This document shows, piece by piece, positions 63,098-64,000 of a stretch of DNA of 64,000 bases. The stretch comes from Chelativorans alearensis (GTDB lineage: Bacteria > Pseudomonadota > Alphaproteobacteria > Rhizobiales > Rhizobiaceae): positions 310,001-374,000 of the forward strand of contig NZ_WQNI01000001.1 in the NCBI RefSeq assembly GCF_010993735.1. Reading direction: 5' to 3'. A program made the position numbers and the translations under genes. How positions within the stretch are numbered: position 1 is the stretch's first letter; every line of letters begins with the position of its first letter. The notes beneath the pieces were generated by a model that saw only the letters and a list, made by a program, of their open reading frames with translations, had not been told where the DNA came from and searched no databases.

Positions 63098-63907
63098 TCA
63101 GCCGGCCGTATGCCCGAGGGCGTTTTCGACCGCAGCGGCGGAGGCCTTGACCTGATCGGCGTAGAAATCGAGCTTCCGCCGCGCCTTTTCCTCCGCCAGC
63201 ACGATGGAGATGGTCGCGGCACAGGTGCCGGCCGCATCGCGGATCGGCGAGGCGATGCAGGCGACGGAGAACTCCGAAGCGCCAAGCTGCACGGCCAGCC
63301 GGTTCTGGAAATCCTCACCCGCCTGCTCGGCCAGCCGCACCGCATCAAGCTCCGCCCGGCCGGTCGGCGAGGGCTGCGAATAGCGCTCGAAGGCCGCACG
63401 ACGTTCCTTCAGCGGCAAATGCCCGAGAAGCAGCCGGCCGGAGGCCGTCCAGTTGACCGGGACCCTGGTGCCGACATCGGAAGAGATGCGGAAATGACTG
63501 TCGCCGTCGGCCATGGCGGTGACCACCATCATGCCCTCGTCGCGGCTGCAGATCTGCACCGTCTCGCCGATGGCGGCGCACAGCCGCACCATCTCGCGTT
63601 TGGCCTCGACCAGAAGATCGACCTTGGCCTGATAGGCAAGGCCGTAGCGAAGAAGCCGCGGCCCGAGCCAGATCAGCCCGCCTTCCACTTTGGTCAGCAT
63701 GCGGCGCGCGGTGAGCTCATCGACGATGGAATAGACGGTCGACATCGGCGCCTTGACAGACTTGGCGATGTCGTAGGCGCTCGCCGGCACACCCTTCTCG
63801 GTCAGCGCGTCGAGAATCTGGATGGAACGCTCGATGCCGCTGACGCGCGAACGCGGCGCCTTCGCGGCTTTTTCCCGAATGTTTCTGTCCTCTACCGCCT
63901 TGTCCAC
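63098..63907 (-). CDS. IclR family transcriptional regulator
   Basis: A 269-residue regulator. Winged helix at about residues 22-85: GIERSIQILDALTEKGVPASAYDIAKSVKAPMSTVYSIVDELTARRML (split). The effector domain has LGPRLLRYGLAYQ, VPVNWTASGRLLLGHLP and FSVACIASPIRDAAG. The start is uncertain: GTG at 63907 is preferred because a GTG at 63961 would place the palindrome 63932-63958 inside the gene. It is convergent with ridA, and its likely operator matches the one before the importer operon, so it probably controls both. Confidence 0.87.
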   Translation of the reverse strand: MDKAVEDRNIREKAAKAPRSRVSGIERSIQILDALTEKGVPASAYDIAKSVKAPMSTVYSIVDELTARRMLTKVEGGLIWLGPRLLRYGLAYQAKVDLLVEAKREMVRLCAAIGETVQICSRDEGMMVVTAMADGDSHFRISSDVGTRVPVNWTASGRLLLGHLPLKERRAAFERYSQPSPTGRAELDAVRLAEQAGEDFQNRLAVQLGASEFSVACIASPIRDAAGTCAATISIVLAEEKARRKLDFYADQVKASAAAVENALGHTAG

Positions 63908-63931
63908 TCTAGCATGTCCTGAATTAATGGA

Positions 63932-63958
63932 GCCTATTCCATGATTATGGAGATAGGC
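63932..63958 (-). promoter_or_regulatory. GCCTAT...ATAGGC palindrome, candidate IclR operator
   Basis: The arms GCCTATTCCAT and ATGGAgATAGGC are inverted around GATT with one bulged base. It lies 25-51 bp upstream of the preferred IclR start and matches the site before the importer binding-protein gene (56011-56030). Confidence 0.6.
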
Positions 63959-63971
63959 CACAAATCACAAG

Positions 63972-64000
63972 ATGGAAACCATGTCCATGTCTTCCGATAG
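63972..64000 (+). other. possible start of a rightward gene cut by the window edge
   Basis: An ATG at 63972 opens a frame with further ATGs at 63981 and 63987 that runs to the edge without a stop. Only about nine codons are visible and no clear ribosome-binding site is present, so this is a weak call. Confidence 0.2.

Overview
The window is GC-rich, dense chromosomal or megaplasmid DNA from an alphaproteobacterium. It is most likely a member of the Hyphomicrobiales (Rhizobiales), in or near the Phyllobacteriaceae/Mesorhizobium group. This rests on gene content (a complete YtfQRT-YjfF-type sugar importer, a smoEFGK-smoS-mtlK polyol operon, and several solute-binding-protein transporters each with its own regulator) and on short palindromic intergenic repeats of the rhizobial type. 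The taxonomic call is inference; no rRNA or tRNA gene was recognised. Nothing looks like a phage, integrative element or CRISPR array. The window is a run of catabolic and uptake operons, each apparently under a local regulator.

Left part (1-20 kb): the 3' end of a MetE-like methyltransferase; two secreted proteins of unknown role; a betaine-type solute-binding protein coupled to an L,D-transpeptidase; and a C1 module (GntR/FCD regulator, LigM-like tetrahydrofolate-dependent demethylase, MetF-like reductase). A GTATAC motif lies 45-70 bp upstream of the binding-protein gene, the regulator gene and the reductase gene. Next come a TAXI-TRAP importer, an IclR regulator and an ACMSD-like amidohydrolase, with a matched ATCTCA-type palindrome in front of both the importer and the hydrolase. 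A divergent ThDP enzyme and a TauE/SafE permease follow, then a surface-polysaccharide-like group (methyltransferase, small membrane protein, sulfatase-fold membrane protein).

Middle (19-39 kb): a Gfo/Idh dehydrogenase faces away from a ytfQ-ytfR-ytfT-yjfF galactofuranose/pentose-type ABC operon ending in an FCD regulator. After about 730 bp of structured non-coding DNA come an SDR-DoxX fusion, a DUF2269-like membrane protein, an SCP2-type thiolase, a beta-hydroxyacid dehydrogenase, a SorC regulator, and a sorbitol/mannitol operon (binding protein, two permeases, ATPase, sorbitol dehydrogenase, mannitol 2-dehydrogenase, HAD phosphatase).

Right part (39-64 kb): a minus-strand locus combines a GH38 alpha-mannosidase, a CehA/McbA-type PHP hydrolase, a LacI regulator, a five-gene peptide-type ABC importer, a HAD protein with an unusual N-terminal domain and an 895-residue protein of unknown family. 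This reads as an uptake-and-degradation locus for mannose-containing glycans. The last operon (+) has a second peptide-type ABC importer with an Atu3266-type amidohydrolase and a RidA protein, facing an IclR regulator that carries a matching operator.

The most unusual feature is a family of four related GC-rich palindromic elements of about 160-180 bp. One copy is inserted in frame inside the 895-residue gene, flanked by near-perfect 12-bp direct repeats. Another supplies the 3' end of the alpha-mannosidase gene.
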